A stretch of 64,000 bases of DNA from Arion vulgaris (GCA_020796225.1 CM036762.1:51632407-51696406), one strand, 5' to 3'. Positions 38,644 to 50,905 are shown, counted from the stretch's first letter. Translations and numbers: made by a program. The notes: generated by a model from the sequence alone, not told the origin.

Positions 38644-39485
38644 TGATGAATTTCAATTGTTGAATTGGATGTTAACTCTCCACAACTCTGTTACAAAGCT
38701 TATTTTACGCTTCATTTATTAGCCGGGATTCGTACCATAATATTCATCCGTTCAATAGTATCTTCATTTATCGTATTTGACTTTTTTCTTCCAAGAATGC
38801 TGTCTAATATCATGATATATTCTAACTTACCTTCTCTCCTACCTGTCCCACAAATTGGGTATGTTGATCTTTAATATGTTAAATAAGCTTCATTGTCGCC
38901 TTGAACGACATCGCCGCTATTGTTTTTCTCAGCTGTTTATGAGAAGTGTACGATTATGTACAACTACATTGGTGTAGCCTCCAATGTTCTTTTAAAGTTT
39001 TTTTTTTATTTTCATGTTCAGTGTTCATGGTTGGCTTACATATTACTGAAAAGTGTGGAAAATTATAAGTTCGAACAGAACTTTTGATGAGAATTGAACA
39101 GAAATGATAGAAACCATATCAAACTGATGGAAGCATAAAAACACATTGGCAATATAGTATAAATGTTCAATAGAATTTGATGTTTAAACAGATTTAGTCA
39201 CGAGGGGAAATCACAGTTAGAATCAATGTCGAACTTTGATTTTTGAATACATTTTGTCAAGAAACAAACAAACAATAACATTACTTTTGTGTTAGATCAA
39301 GCGCAGAAATGTGAATAACACAAGCACAAAATATATGAATGATGTAGACTGAACATTTTTGTAGATTAAACAAGATGGGATATACCAATAATTTGCAATA
39401 AACATGAAAATAAGGATTGGTGTAATACTCAGCCACAGAGGAAAGGACGTCAACAATAAGGTATGATATCGCTTTACATATAGTA
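38644..39485. other. AT-rich intergenic sequence, nothing recognised
   Basis: No coding pattern or repeat was recognised. Confidence 0.5.
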
Positions 39486-39830
39486 ATGGAGAAGACCATC
39501 ATGGAAGGAGGCATACCGGCAAAAAGAAGAAGAGGAAGACCACGGAGAAGATGGATTCAGGATGTAACTGATGGTTTGAACATGACGGCTGCAGAGGAAG
39601 GACATCTGGCCTATGAGAGAGAAATTCCGGAAGACTGTTGGGGTGGCAAAGTTCTGCTCAGGACAAGCTATTTGATGATGATGATAATGATACAGAGAAC
39701 GGCAGAGAGAAAAATTTAAGATAGCCTGACTTCATGGCACGGAAAAGCTTCAACATCTGAGATGATAGCAAATACCAGAGATTTATGGAAGGACACGATC
39801 TCCGACACGGCACCTGATGATGATTATGAT
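39486..39830 (+). pseudogene. Two LINE 3' ends in tandem (family 1 then family 3)
   Basis: 39486-39685 reads MEKTIMEGGIPAKRRRGRPR, RRWIQDVTDGLNMTAAEEGH and ends with a (GAT)n run. It is the cleanest family 1 tail in the window. 39686-39830 is the family 3 tail (tagcctgacttcatggcacg to cacctgatgatgattatg). Confidence 0.75.
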
Positions 39831-40566
39831 CATGTCGCTACATTCCCGCATAGACAATGAAAGAGGTCAGGAAACGCGTGAAAGAATGCCCAATCATGAA
39901 CAACCTTAGAAAAATTGAAATCTAACAATATACAGTATGTGAAAAGAAAAGTTCTTATCGCCTAGCGCTCATATAGAAGAAACACACACACACAAACGTG
40001 CTGTTTGACAAACTAATCAACCACCCCTTACGTTGCAGGTAACCTCATTATTATCGCGAAAAAAAGATGTCTTGACCCGTTTTGATTCTCATAACTTTTG
40101 AACTAACAAGGATTGTGGGTAAAGAACAACTCTAATATGTGCATGTGTATATGTTTGAAAGTGTGTATACAAGCTGGCGTATGTGTGAGAGTGAGAAACA
40201 ATCATTGGCCTGTAAAGTTGTTAGCACAGATACATATTAATATATACATCTGTACGCTAGATTATATCAGATGATTAATGACCAATATTTTAGCAAAATT
40301 TTGATGTGGTTTTTGTACATATTTTTAAAACCACTTTCTGCTATTTGTTACATGTAAATAGTCCATAGTATATATATATATATATATCTATATGTTTCCA
40401 TGAACTGGGTTTTTTTTAGGTGCGTGTGTTGTTACAATTTGACGTATTTATTTGTACGTTTAAAGTAATCAAATAGTTTGAGAGTGGTGGTACTCGCTGT
40501 AGAAATTCCGGCGTCCGAGGCATGAACCAAAAATTCTCGGTAATCTCACGGCAAGTGGTTGGACTG
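39831..40566. other. Intergenic sequence with short TA run
   Basis: A TA run lies at 40370-40396. Nothing else is recognised. Confidence 0.5.
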
Positions 40567-40963
40567 TAGCAGCGGTTCCTAAACCTTATATTATCACGGA
40601 CCCCGTTTAAATACATTTTGCTGCCGTGGGCCCCCAAAAAGTTTCTATACATGAAAATCTTCTAGCGATTGAGTTATTATTACACCACACCAACAATCAA
40701 GCTGGATAAAATTTCTCAGACTGCGGGAAACTTCAACTGATCTTTCATTTTGTCCTGTCAGACATTTAGACATCGGTCTGATCCGGGTCCTTTGATTTCG
40801 AAGCGGAACTAGTTTACCAGTTTTTATACATGTTTTAAAATTAATTTTTTTGTTTTGTTTGAAATGTCAAAGATCTTAATATTTCTTCAAGCGCTTGAGG
40901 ACCCCTTGTGTGTACCTCGTGGACTCCCGGGGGAACGCTGACAACAGTTTGGGAAACGCTATA
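40567..40963. mobile_element. hAT-like non-autonomous element (Charlie-type ends)
   Basis: Begins cagcggttcctaaacctta and ends cagtttgggaaacgct, imperfect terminal inverted repeats of the kind found on hAT elements. The interior has cgtgggcccccaaaaag and gaggaccccttgtgtg. Target duplication not clear. The element end at 1-393 is similar. Confidence 0.5.
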
Positions 40964-41206
40964 CAATAGGTCATTACTTGATGATCTAAACTACAATAAC
41001 TTGGTCGAGGTCGGAGAAGGCACATTTATATGGTGAGGGACACTAATATTCAGAAAAGCATTCTTTCACGAAAATTTCATTCAGACGCGCAGTACCAGAC
41101 GTTCTGACCGGTTGAATGTATAGCGGGCGAACACAAGAAGAAAAGGAGAAATAGTTTCAGAAGATCAGAAGACATAGACATATTGCATTTATGATAAACA
41201 GTTTTT
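40964..41206. other. Spacer with a dispersed-repeat fragment
   Basis: 41010-41095 (gagaaggcacatttatatgg to aaaatttcattcagacg) resembles 44240-44335 and, more weakly, 47915-47990. The family is unknown. Confidence 0.4.
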
Positions 41207-41406
41207 CCCCGCCTGCCCAGCGTGTTCGTAGCGTGTTGGACGACGGGTGACAAGCTCCTTGTGAGTGCGGTTCAATTCTGCGGGCGGTCAGAAAAGCCAC
41301 AGATTCTCCAGATTTACGGTGCTTGTGGCACCGAACAGACGGGTTACGATGTCCATGGCACCGAGCCGAAGAGCTGAAAGCTCAAGTTATTCTGGATCGA
41401 AAAAAA
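41207..41406 (+). mobile_element. tRNA-derived SINE, family D
   Basis: From ccccgcctgcccagcgtgtt through gtgcggttcaattctgcggg to tattctggatcgaaaaaaa. Confidence 0.8.
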
Positions 41407-41451
41407 ATTATTACAGTTTGTGAGTATCTTTTCTGTGGATTTATACTGCTT

Positions 41452-41518
41452 GCATATGGACGGTTGTTGCATATGGACGGTTGTTGCATATGTCGTTGTT
41501 GCATATGGACGGTTGTTT
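41452..41518 (+). repeat. Short tandem repeat, about 16 bp x 4
   Basis: Units of gcatatggacggttgtt; one unit is shortened. Confidence 0.8.
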
Positions 41519-42174
41519 AGGACATATTAACTTTCGTTCTACGGAGTCAGTATACTGGCTCTGTTACATTTAAGATGGCACAAAAACGCTAATTCACTAG
41601 TTCAGTATACGCACAATATAAATGAGTCCAGTGATAAAAATAAATTACAGAGTCAAAGGATTAAGTCAAATATATTATTCTGCAATTAGCTTCGAACGTT
41701 ATGAAGTATAAACAGAAATAGTGTTCAATTTGAGCACGGAAAAGAACCTTTGGCAGTTCAAAATCGAAAAGAGTTGTCTGGAATACCGTTACCTGGGTAA
41801 AATTCATTAGAAAAAGATTTAAAATAAAATCACTACAAAATATCTTCACTATCTTCAAAATTACATCGGGGATCCTCGCAGGTGCTACGGAGTTGGTGCA
41901 CTTCCGCTGAGATCTCCGTGTGTAAGAAAGAGATCGGAGCACACATGGTTACTCACCGAAGTGCAATGATGATGGTCCTAACAATCAATCCAACCCGGTA
42001 CAGATAATTCCATAGGTTACCAGATGAAAATGAGTCTCCGAACATACTGAGTCGAAGATAGCTCGGAACCGTCGCAAGTACCGATATGCAAGTGCTCTTT
42101 CACTGACACTTTCGTCACTTATACGGACATCCTCTGTGCAGATGTTGATTCTATCAAGTTTGGCATATCAATTA
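41519..42174. other. Intergenic sequence, nothing firm
   Basis: 41875-41905 (cgcaggtgctacggagttgg) weakly resembles a SINE F phrase. Otherwise unrecognised. Confidence 0.4.
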
Positions 42175-42440
42175 AACAATAGTTTTTGTAACATCATGTC
42201 CCGGAAGATGAAATAGTTTGGCCACATTAAACGCCACAGTGGTCTGGAGGGAAAGGTAATGGAAGGCATGGTTCCTGGAAAACGAGACAGAGGACGACCA
42301 AGACGAAGTTGGCAGCAAGACATCAAAGAAATGTTGAACATGACGCTGTGAAGAGGAGAACTTTCAAGAGACAAGAGAGCTTTTCATGCGGGCTGTGATG
42401 AATGCGATGTTCCGCAAGGACATGCTACTACTTGACTTAA
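42175..42440 (+). pseudogene. LINE RT C-terminal fragment (family 1 relative)
   Basis: Broken frames show a FGHIKRHSGLEGKVMEGMVP-type segment and an end at AMFRKDMLLLDLRE. Pairs with 38020-38372. Confidence 0.65.
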
Positions 42441-42478
42441 GGGAAAGACTACAGTAAAACTATGTATCCTCTTCTCTT

Positions 42479-42724
42479 CTTCTTTGCGTTCGTTCTTTAC
42501 GACCAATTTTAATCACTCTTTGTCATATGTTTGATCTTTGCCAAGAAGGTGTATACGTTGCAGATTGGTTTGGTAGGCCTCTAAACACATAGGCTTCTAC
42601 ACGTTTAGGATACGTGCATCCGATTTCATCCAAACCTCCTTAGTCGCCTCTTACGACATGCGTGGCTGATAACAGTGGTTCTATTCTTTACATCCCAAAT
42701 ATGGGCCCCGGTAAACACTCTGGC
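42479..42724 (+). mobile_element. SINE-like repeat, family C
   Basis: Near full length: from ttctttgcgttcgttcttta to gggccccggtaaacactctg. Confidence 0.75.
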
Positions 42725-43466
42725 GAAACTATGTAGCAATGGCGAATACTAAAAATATTTTTAGGAACTTTTATGATTTTTCTTTTAAATTGTCTAATGA
42801 ATTTTGCTAAGACAACTAAAAAAAGATGAAAATAAAGATCAGAAACTAAAATGATGAAGGTAAAAAAATCAGTTTAAAAAAAGTTTTTGTGTAGGATAAC
42901 TGTTATGTTACTTTTAGTTTTCTAATGTAGAAATGAATTAATGGAAAACAAATCACATTGGTTTTTTTTTGGTTCAATAATACTGCTATAAATAATTGTA
43001 TAAGTATGAGGAAACTGTAAGTTTGTTGTCATGAAACAGTAGCTCATACTTTTATTGTTCATTTACTGCAAGAAATGTTGATATTGTTATGCCTAATTAA
43101 CATTGTTAGTTGTGGTTTTTTTTCAATATATTGTTTTGTGTATTTTAAAATGTCAAAGACATTCTTTTGAGAAATGCCAAAATTGTGAAAAGTTGCAGCA
43201 TGTTATCACAGTGTGGTGATATGAATTCTTAAATGACTTTCAAGCCTGATGTCTTCAGGTGACTGAAAAAAACACAAATTACATCTTTTGAGCATATCTT
43301 AAATATGGCAAAAAGTTTCCAGATGTACTGCGGATCAGAGATTAATTAGTCTCACTAAATGTACAGTTTGCAACCACTATTGCTTCTACTGGTAAATATT
43401 ACTATTTTGTTTTTGGTAACAGTTCATAGATTTATGTATTAATATAACTGCAATAAAGTCAGCAGA
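42725..43466. other. AT-rich intergenic sequence, nothing recognised
   Basis: Homopolymer-rich, with no protein-like frame. Confidence 0.5.
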
Positions 43467-43985
43467 AGCAAGTTAACACATTAGAAACAAGTTAATATAA
43501 TAACTACCAACTGACACAGCATGCGCCCATATGCTGTCACATTTGGCCATATTACGTTGACTGCGTCATAATTTGTTTTTTGTCAAATTAGCTCAAAATT
43601 TACCATAATGCATTCTGATCCTTCATCATCCTCAAATAGCTTGTCCTGAGCAGAACTTTGCCACGCCAAAAGTCCTCCGGAATTTCTCTTTCTCATAGGC
43701 CAGATGTCCTGCCTCTGCAGCCGTCCTGTTCAAACCATCAGTTACATCCTGAATCCATTTTCTCCGTGGTCTTCCTCTTCTTCTCTTTGTCGATATGCCT
43801 CCTTCCACGATGGTCTTCTTCAGCCTTCATGTCTTAAGCAAGTTAACACATTAACTATCAACAGCCGCAGCATGCGTCCATTTTCCTGTCCCATTTGACC
43901 ATATGCCATAGACTGCGTTATGATTTGTGTTATTCTCAAATTAGCTCACAATTTACTATAATGCATTCTGATTCTTACTGGTTCT
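43467..43985. repeat. Direct duplication of about 150 bp flanking a LINE fragment
   Basis: 43467-43625 and 43836-43985 share aagcaagttaacacatta, cagcatgcg, ttgaccatat-type phrases and ctataatgcattctgat. Identity is about four fifths by eye. The LINE 3' end at 43628-43835 lies between them. Confidence 0.7.
43628..43835 (-). pseudogene. LINE family 1, 3'-end fragment
   Basis: The - strand reads RRPSWKEAYRQREEEEDHGE in one frame and RRWIQDVTDGLNRTAAEAGH in another, and ends at the ttgtcctgagcagaactttg phrase in reverse. Confidence 0.7.
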
Positions 43986-44399
43986 TAACTTATTCTTTCT
44001 CATTCTGTTAGCTTGTGATAAAAGCATTCAGTTATCTACAAAATTACATATCCTTCAACAAATTTATTTTTGACAAGATAAGAAACTACAGCTTATTTTA
44101 TATATACTCCTCCGGAGTGAACAAAAATTCATTCAAAGTGTTTCTTTGTGCAGTTATCAATGTATGGCCTCCTGTACTGCAGAGACCTGTATCAGACTCC
44201 ATGTTTGGAGTAATAAGAAGAGAGAGACAACATATACCTCTGAAGTAGAAGGCATACCTATATGGCGGGGGACACTGATAATAAGGAAAGCATGATTTCA
44301 TGCAAAAATCAGTCAGAAGTGGCCTTCCAGGAAGTGAATACGCCTGAATTCATAGCAAGTGATGAAAAAAGACAACACAAGTAAGACTTTGGTGGTATT
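43986..44399. other. Spacer with a dispersed-repeat fragment
   Basis: 44240-44360 shares phrases (gggggacactgataat, gcaaaaatcagtcagaag, ctgaattcatagc) with 41010-41095 and 47915-47990. Confidence 0.4.
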
Positions 44400-44625
44400 T
44401 ATAAACAAATTTATAATCCAGTAGCCAGGTCACCCAGGCAAGACTTTGGTTGTATTCATAAACAAATTTGTCATCCAGTAGCCAAGCCACCCAGGCAAGA
44501 CTTTTTCCGAGTGAGCTGATTTATAAACAAATTTGTCATCCAAGCAGCCCCGCAAGACTTCAACCATCAGAGCAAGACCTTTGGTGGTATTTATAAACAA
44601 ATTTATAATCCAGTAGACTCTGTCT
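44400..44625. repeat. Irregular tandem repeat, about 57-60 bp x 4
   Basis: Units with ttataaacaaatttataatc cagtag and cacccaggcaagact phrases; the third unit is rearranged. Confidence 0.75.
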
Positions 44626-44626
44626 T

Positions 44627-44760
44627 CTTCTTGCATTTGCGCTACGAATTCAGATGTAGTCAGGGTACTTGGTAGGGCGTTTCTGACTTGATTTTTGTGT
44701 GAAGGTCTGCTTTCTTTATTAGCAGTGTCCCCCACTATACAGGTTTCTCTGTTTTCAGAG
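44627..44760 (+). mobile_element. SINE-like repeat, family G
   Basis: Starts ctgtcttcttcttgcatttg and contains gtagtcagggtacttggtag and ttttgtgtgaaggtctgctt. Similar to 49676-49850 and more weakly to 23890-24062. Confidence 0.55.
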
Positions 44761-45076
44761 GTAGCAAATCTTCAGATTGCAGAAATTAATCTGGTCTGCG
44801 TTTTGTTTTTCTGTAAACTACTTGTACATAGTCACTTCTCTGCACATGGACGATGTCCATGTTTGATGCATCTCTAACATAATGATCTTTTAATGATTAT
44901 AACAATTGATTGTCCATTCAGACAATGAAAAATTATGACTATGTAAATGATAAGTCATGCTGTAGAAATTGCTTTCATGTTGCTGGCTTATGCAATGTTT
45001 CTTCACTATATGCCATGTTGTTTGGGTCTGGACACAGAACTTGTACAGTCTTTTTTTTTTTTAAATAATAAAGCTA

Positions 45077-45660
45077 TTTGAAATGTGGCATAAATATGCC
45101 ACCTAGTGACCAGTCAATGGACAGGTGTAATAATTGCATGTAGTTGGATCTGTACACAAGAGATTGTACAGCATTTTTTTTAAATAATAAAGCTATTTGA
45201 AATATGGCATAAATAAATATGCCACCAAGTGCCAAGTCAGTGGACAGGTGTAATAATTGCATGTAGTTGGATCTGTACACAAGAGATTGTACAGCATTTT
45301 TTTTAAATAATAAAGCTTTTAAATGGCATAAAAAAATATGCACCAAGTGCAATCAGTGGACAGTGTAATAATTGCATGTAGTTGGATCTCACAAGGATGA
45401 GCATTTTAAATAATAGTATTTGAAAGGGCAAATAAATATGCCACCAAGTGCCAAGTCAGTGGACAGGTGTAATAATTGCATGTAGTTGGATCTGTACACA
45501 AGAGATTGTACAGCATTTTTTTTAAATAATAAAGCTATTTGAAATATGGCATAAATAAATATGCCACCAAGTGCCAAGTCAGTGGACAGGTGTAATAATT
45601 GCATAATGTTTGGTTCTCGACAGAGTCGTACAGCCTTTTTTTTTTAATAATAAAGCTTTT
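45077..45660 (+). repeat. Tandem repeat, about 119 bp x 5
   Basis: Each unit runs from tttgaaatatggcataaata through gtgtaataattgcatgtagt and ttgtacagca to an A-rich end containing aataataaagct. The third and fourth units carry small deletions. The upstream sequence at 45030-45076 matches the unit's 3' end. A further partial unit lies at 45935-46000. Confidence 0.9.
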
Positions 45661-45687
45661 TCAAATATAGTAGGAATCACCCATGTG

Positions 45688-45935
45688 TTGCTGGAGCTCA
45701 CAAGGGAAGCAAAGAATAGTAACACTGCAAACTACAAAGCATGTCGTAAGAGACGACTGTGGTAGGGGCCTAACGAAGCTATCCTAGTAAATAAAAAGTG
45801 TTGCAGAAATCAGATGTGCTGGCCTTCTTCTAGGCGCATAACTGGCACAACATACAATCGCTCTTAGGCTCAGATCACATACAAATCACAAAGAGTGGTT
45901 TAACAAGTGAGTCGATATCGAGCGTTTGAATAAGA
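45688..45935 (-). mobile_element. SINE-like repeat, family B
   Basis: Reverse copy from gagctcacaagggaagcaaa to cgatatcgagcgtttgaa; inserted next to the 119-bp array. Confidence 0.75.
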
Positions 45936-46701
45936 AATATGGCATAAATAAATATGCCACCTAGCGACCAGTCAGTGAACATGTGTAACAATTCTACTAC
46001 AATCGCAATATCACAAAAGAAAGTGAATGTTAGTTTTATTGTTTGTTTGATAGGGAGATATGTAAGATATGACATGTGAAGATGATATATATATATATAT
46101 ATAAAAAAAAAAAAAAAAAAAACAACTTCATAAATGTTATTATTAGGTAATTGCGAAAACCGCTAATGCATGTATGAGAATGGTTCGCCTTCAGATAAAA
46201 TATCAGTGTTCATTTATGTGCGGCTTTCTGCCTTCAGGTGCAATACTAATTGCTTCTGAAGTGATCATGTAGACTTATGATCTAGATCTGTTGATAGTAT
46301 GAAGAATCATTTGTGAAAATGTCACATAAAAATTGATGTTTTGAACCAAACTTGTTTTTCTCTTTATTTGAATTTTACTTAGAGTTAATCATTATTTTAA
46401 GCTTGGTTTCTACTTTTACTTCGAGTTTACTGTACTTTTTGGCTTGTTGCTGGCTACCACATCCAATAAAAAATCTGCAAAATTCAGTCAACCATGCACT
46501 AGCTTGAGTTGGTTGAGGGCATATACCCCAACCAGGTTAAAAGGGCACAAGAGAGAGAAAGAGAATAATAGAAGAGAAAGAACAATTCTTTTATTCAAGT
46601 AGTAATTTTATATATTTCAAACTCTCAGGATTTTGTGCTTTGTTCTAAGATATTAAAGGAGCTATGCTTCCCTTTCCATCTCTTTCATTTGAATGCTCTC
46701 A
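45936..46701. other. Spacer with poly(A)/(TA) run
   Basis: TA then A-rich run at 46086-46122; the rest is AT-rich and unrecognised. Confidence 0.5.
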
Positions 46702-46866
46702 TTCTTCTTCTTAGAATGCTCCATATCGACCAGTCTGTTAACCACTCTGATTTGTATGTGATCTGAGTCTAAGAGCGATTGTACATTGTGCCAGTTATTC
46801 GCCTAACTTAGGCCAGCACATCCGATTTCAGCTGTGCTATTTATTTACTAGGGTAGCTTCCCTAGG
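46702..46866 (+). mobile_element. SINE-like repeat, family B (3'-truncated)
   Basis: From cattcttcttcttagaatgc to tttactagggtagcttccct. Confidence 0.7.
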
Positions 46867-48054
46867 CTTTAGGCTTGCAATATTTTTAACTTTGCAGGTT
46901 TCCTTCAACAGCTGTTGCCCAGAAGTCCTGAGACATATTCCATAATGGGACCTGATTACCCAAAATAGATTTGTTTTATAATTCTTTAGTTTACTCTCCA
47001 TGATGTATTCCTCATCACTGCAAGTCTTTGAATAGCTCATTTTTAGTTTTTCTCTATAAATTTAGCTTCTATGTTAGTCTGACCAAGGAACATGGCTGTA
47101 TCTGATTTTAGGTATTAAACCAGTGCTGCCAACCGTTTTTATATATTGGGAAGCATCTGACTGATGGTTGTGGAGGTGCGGGTACCATGTGATGATTACA
47201 ATATCACTACTACTACTAATAAAAACAAGAAGATTGTTACTAAAGTAAGATGCAGATGCTTTCTTAAGTGAAAAAGCAATGGGTGGAGGCTAAGGGACCA
47301 TTGAATGTTAATAACAGAAAATAAGGCTGAAGAAAGCAGGAAGATTGTGTTTGTGGGAGCGATATGTAAAACAAAATAAATTGTGGATTTTTTAAGACAT
47401 CTGATAAACGTTAAAGTCGGCAGCGTGATTTAAGGCATCCTTCATTCCTTTCACTTGAAATATTGTCTATATATTCAATGTTGTCTCTTGTATAACCTTC
47501 ACTATATTTTGTAGCTCACACAGATCCGGGTAGTTTTCTGTCGAGTGTTATTTCGTTAGGCCAGTGAGGTTGCCTCAGTATGCTATAGGACATCATAATG
47601 TATGATGCGGGTGTCATGGCGTCTGCGGGCATCGCTTTGGACAGTGCTGTATTAGATGGTTTAACTATCACTATAGTGTCAAGACTAAAAGTGATGGATG
47701 AAGATCAGATCACAGAAAATAATGGTGATGTTCAGATCATGTTATCCTCACATTAGAAGTTGGATGTACTGGATCTCCTCCTAACATTGTCTACTCATTG
47801 TACACTCAGATATAAAAAGGTTAATTTCTACCTCTTGACCTTCACCTCCCACTTATATTTGGGGATCTAAATTATAAGTATCTTTAAAGTCTGAATAAGG
47901 CTTGCCTGAACTGCAAAGGACACTGGTGGGTAAGTAAGTCTTCTTGCAAAAATCAGTCAGAAGAGCCATAACTGTCTGAATTCATAGCTGGCAAATGAAA
48001 GAAAATACTAGATGTTGAAAGAGAAAGGCTGCACGTGAGTATGTATACCATATG
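46867..48054. other. Intergenic sequence with a dispersed repeat
   Basis: 47120-47230 (cagtgctgccaaccgttttt, gcatctgactgatggttgtg) matches 54558-54660 (cagtgctatcccaatgtttt, gcatctgactaatgactatg). 47600-47650 and 54860-54890 share ggacagccctg-like ends. This suggests a decayed hAT-like family. No coding content. Confidence 0.4.
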
Positions 48055-48395
48055 TAGACCATATAAGAAATGAGGAAATTAGAAGAACAGTCGAACAACA
48101 CTCTATTAGATTTATTGAAAAACAGAGACTCAAATGGTTTGGCCACTTGGTCAGAATGAACCCGAATACACCAGTTGCAAGAGCGTACAACCTGAAAATG
48201 AAATCATCAAGAGGAAAGGGCAGACCAAGAAAAGATGGGTTGATGGAGTTACAGACATCTTAAAACTCCACAATACCACACCATATCAAGCGACCGAGCT
48301 GCATTATCTCGAAACCGATCATCAGTTAAACCTGCTACATCTAGTGGCAAAAAAAGCAGAGAAGGACAAAAGAAAAGAAAAGAAAGAAGATTAAT
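48055..48395 (+). pseudogene. LINE RT C-terminal fragment (family 2)
   Basis: Reads EEIRRTVEQHSIRFIEKQRL then KWFGHLVRMNPNTPVARAYN. After a frameshift it reads GQTKKRWVDGVTDILKLHNT and a Lys/Glu-rich end. Confidence 0.7.
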
Positions 48396-48596
48396 AAGCT
48401 ATCTTTCAAGTAGTCTTTCTTGAAGTAACAATCCTATTGTACAGCATGAGTTTGGAAGACATGTCATGAGCGATAATATACACATTATTTAAGGACTGCT
48501 GGGTATCTGTTTTAAACACCTTGAGGGAGTTTATGCTTATGCCTGATCACTCTTGTGTATGTGCAGGGGTATTGCTTATGTCTGCACATTGTGTAT

Positions 48597-48803
48597 ATTG
48601 CAGGGGTATTTCTGGCTACGTGGTTATGCTGTTGCCTAGCATTCCAACTCAAGTCGCTGGTTCGAGTCCAGACAGCCCTCCGCAGTCACAAGTGAATTTT
48701 TTGCAGAGTTATATAGGATTGATTGTTGCCAAAGCTACAGAGTTAGTGCTTTGTACAACACTCTCAGCTGGCATGCCATTTCTGCAGAGAGGAACCGAGC
48801 CAT
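48597..48803 (+). mobile_element. tRNA-derived SINE, family F
   Basis: The head has ctggctacgtggttatgctg and gctggttcgagtccagac (tRNA B-box-like). The body has ggattgattgttgccaaagc, tgctttgtacaac and catgccatttctgcagagag, and ends ggaaccgagccatcgcat. Other copies: 49250-49480, 52412-52640, 55888-56065 and 59285-59500, all on +. Confidence 0.8.
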
Positions 48804-49249
48804 CGCATTTAGACCCTGGGTATTTGAGAGACCTAAGTGGATGTGTAAGAAATAATGACTGTAATATAAAGTAGTGTACAATGCACATTCAAACAAACCA
48901 TCAATCAAATATTTGTACAAAAATACTACTCAAACTAGCATCAGTGTCTTTCACCTTCAATCAGATTTATTTCTTATGTTTAACAAACTTTTAGTACTAA
49001 AAAAAAGTTCTGGAGAAACTACATTTTGGCAACCATATACACCCACACACAAGAGAACATTTGAAAGAGATATTTTCAAATCCCACTCTGCATAATGTGG
49101 GGACATTTATTCGATCACAAAGAGCATTCTTATATTCATGATAAGTAAACATGACAAATGATAATATACATTTAATTCTGAATATATCACTCAATGATAA
49201 ATGGATGAGGAGTTCCAAGCATTCTTCTCTTCTATGTTCAATTTAGTAT
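48804..49249. other. AT-rich spacer, nothing recognised
   Basis: No coding pattern. Confidence 0.5.
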
Positions 49250-49480
49250 AATGTACCTTTGCCTTGCATTCCTAAAGATGTGGGTTCAAATCCGGACCAC
49301 GCTTTCTGTTCACGGGGTATTTTTCAGACCCTAGGATTGTTGCTGGAACAATGGAGTTTGTGCTTTCGGCAGGTAGCGTGCCATTTCGTCAGAGAGGGAT
49401 AGAGCCACATGGGGTAAAACCCAGTGCAATGAAGACAATAGCTATAGACCCCTTTATACTTGACTCTATACAGGCATAAT
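49250..49480 (+). mobile_element. tRNA-derived SINE, family F
   Basis: Head with gtgggttcaaatccggacca; body caggtagcgtgccatttcgt; end catggggtaaaacccagtgc. Confidence 0.8.
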
Positions 49481-49675
49481 GTGTGGCTATTTGACCATGA
49501 AACTGATATTTTAGACCAGTAAATATGATTTCTGCATGTGTTTGTTTAGGTTTACTCTTTCCTTACAGCTCTACAGTTTCTACTGAGCAGTACAAGCATT
49601 TTTTTGGACAGCTATGGTCCAATCTACTTCTGGAGATGTAACTTTAATAACACAGCACCCAGCTATTGAGTCAGT

Positions 49676-49850
49676 TCTTCTTCTTCTTGCGTTTGCTCGC
49701 TGTAAATTTATGCGTAGTCAGGGCGCCTGGCATAACGTTTCTGAATGATTTTTGTGTGGAGGCCTGCTTAGATCAGTGCTCCTACCATACCGCGTGCCTT
49801 CTTCAGCTTTAGAAGTACTTGTAGTTTAGCTTGAGTATTGATCTGATTGA
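49676..49850 (+). mobile_element. SINE-like repeat, family G
   Basis: Starts cttcttcttcttgcgtttgc; contains agtcagggcgcctggcataa, tttttgtgtggaggcctgct and tttagaagtacttgtagttt. Confidence 0.55.
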
Positions 49851-50157
49851 GTCAATATTTGGTAGTGCTGCACATAAGAGATTACCACCAGTTGTTGGAA
49901 CATAGATTGTCTGTGTCTGGTACATTATTTTTGTAACCCATGGGTCTTAAAAACATGACGATGTATCAAAAAGCTGACTCATTCAGTTCCAGATAAGAAA
50001 CAGTCTCCTCTGTCATTTTGGACATTTGTGTACCCCCAAAAACGTTTTAACACTGTTCATATATAACTACTTCCTCTGCATGATCTCACATGCATGAGAC
50101 ACCACATATACACATATGACTAAAATAACTATATAAATTCAGTTTTAATTTGAAATT
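49851..50157. other. Spacer, nothing recognised
   Basis: AT-rich with no repeats noticed. Confidence 0.5.
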
Positions 50158-50159
50158 TC

Positions 50160-50320
50160 TTCATTGCACTCCGGACATGTCCATATGCGTTCCGATCTTC
50201 TTTCCAATATCTCCAACCGCATCCAGCAACTGGCCGTACCAGTTCGATGATTGATGCGCCTACTCATATACCTGTTGTGCTGTTCTTTTCTGGCCACTCC
50301 AATCTTCAATTCTTGCAATC
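50160..50320 (-). pseudogene. LINE C-terminal Cys tail (family 4)
   Basis: The - strand reads RRINHRTGTASCWMRLEILE then RRSERIWTCPECNEEI. It aligns with the RMGTVSRWTLGWLLQRRTEH and CPMCHD tail of the family 4 copy at 26030-26120. Only this tail is present. Confidence 0.6.
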
Positions 50321-50657
50321 ATATAAATTATAACCATATAATCATATTAAACCATATAAATTATAACCACCAATCAATTGTAATCTGAATTCCACAAGAT
50401 GATCACTTGAGATTTATACCAAATATAACAATAGTTTTGTAAGATCAATCTCTCACATACATTACACATAGCAATCTGATTGAAATAGTCATATAAATTA
50501 TTATCTTTCTCGCGTGATCCCATATAAATTATTCAACGCAAAACTGCACATGCTGACAATCATAATAAACAGGACTAGATTTGTTAGGTATAGGGTATAG
50601 TCTATCTTTTGCTTAATTCTGATTAAATATGTAAAATAAAATCATCTTTGTTGCTAC
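50321..50657. other. AT-rich sequence with short irregular repeats
   Basis: Phrases such as ccatataaattataacca recur between 50325 and 50540. Confidence 0.6.
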
Positions 50658-50905
50658 TGATGATGCCCTTGTGTTATCAGGGCCAGCAAGGGGAGCACAG
50701 AATAGTAACACTGCAACCTACAAGGCATGCTAAGTGGCGACTGAGGTAGGGGCCTAGGGAAGCTACCCTAGTAAATAAAAACGCTGCAGAAATCGGATTT
50801 GTAGACGCATATCTGGCACGGCATACAAACGCTCTTAGGCTGGGATCCCATACAAATCACAGAGTGGTTAACAAGTGGTCGATATGGAGCGTTCAAGAAG
50901 AAGCT
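50658..50905 (-). mobile_element. SINE-like repeat, family B
   Basis: Reverse copy from tcagggccagcaaggggagc to cgatatggagcgttcaagaa. Confidence 0.75.
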
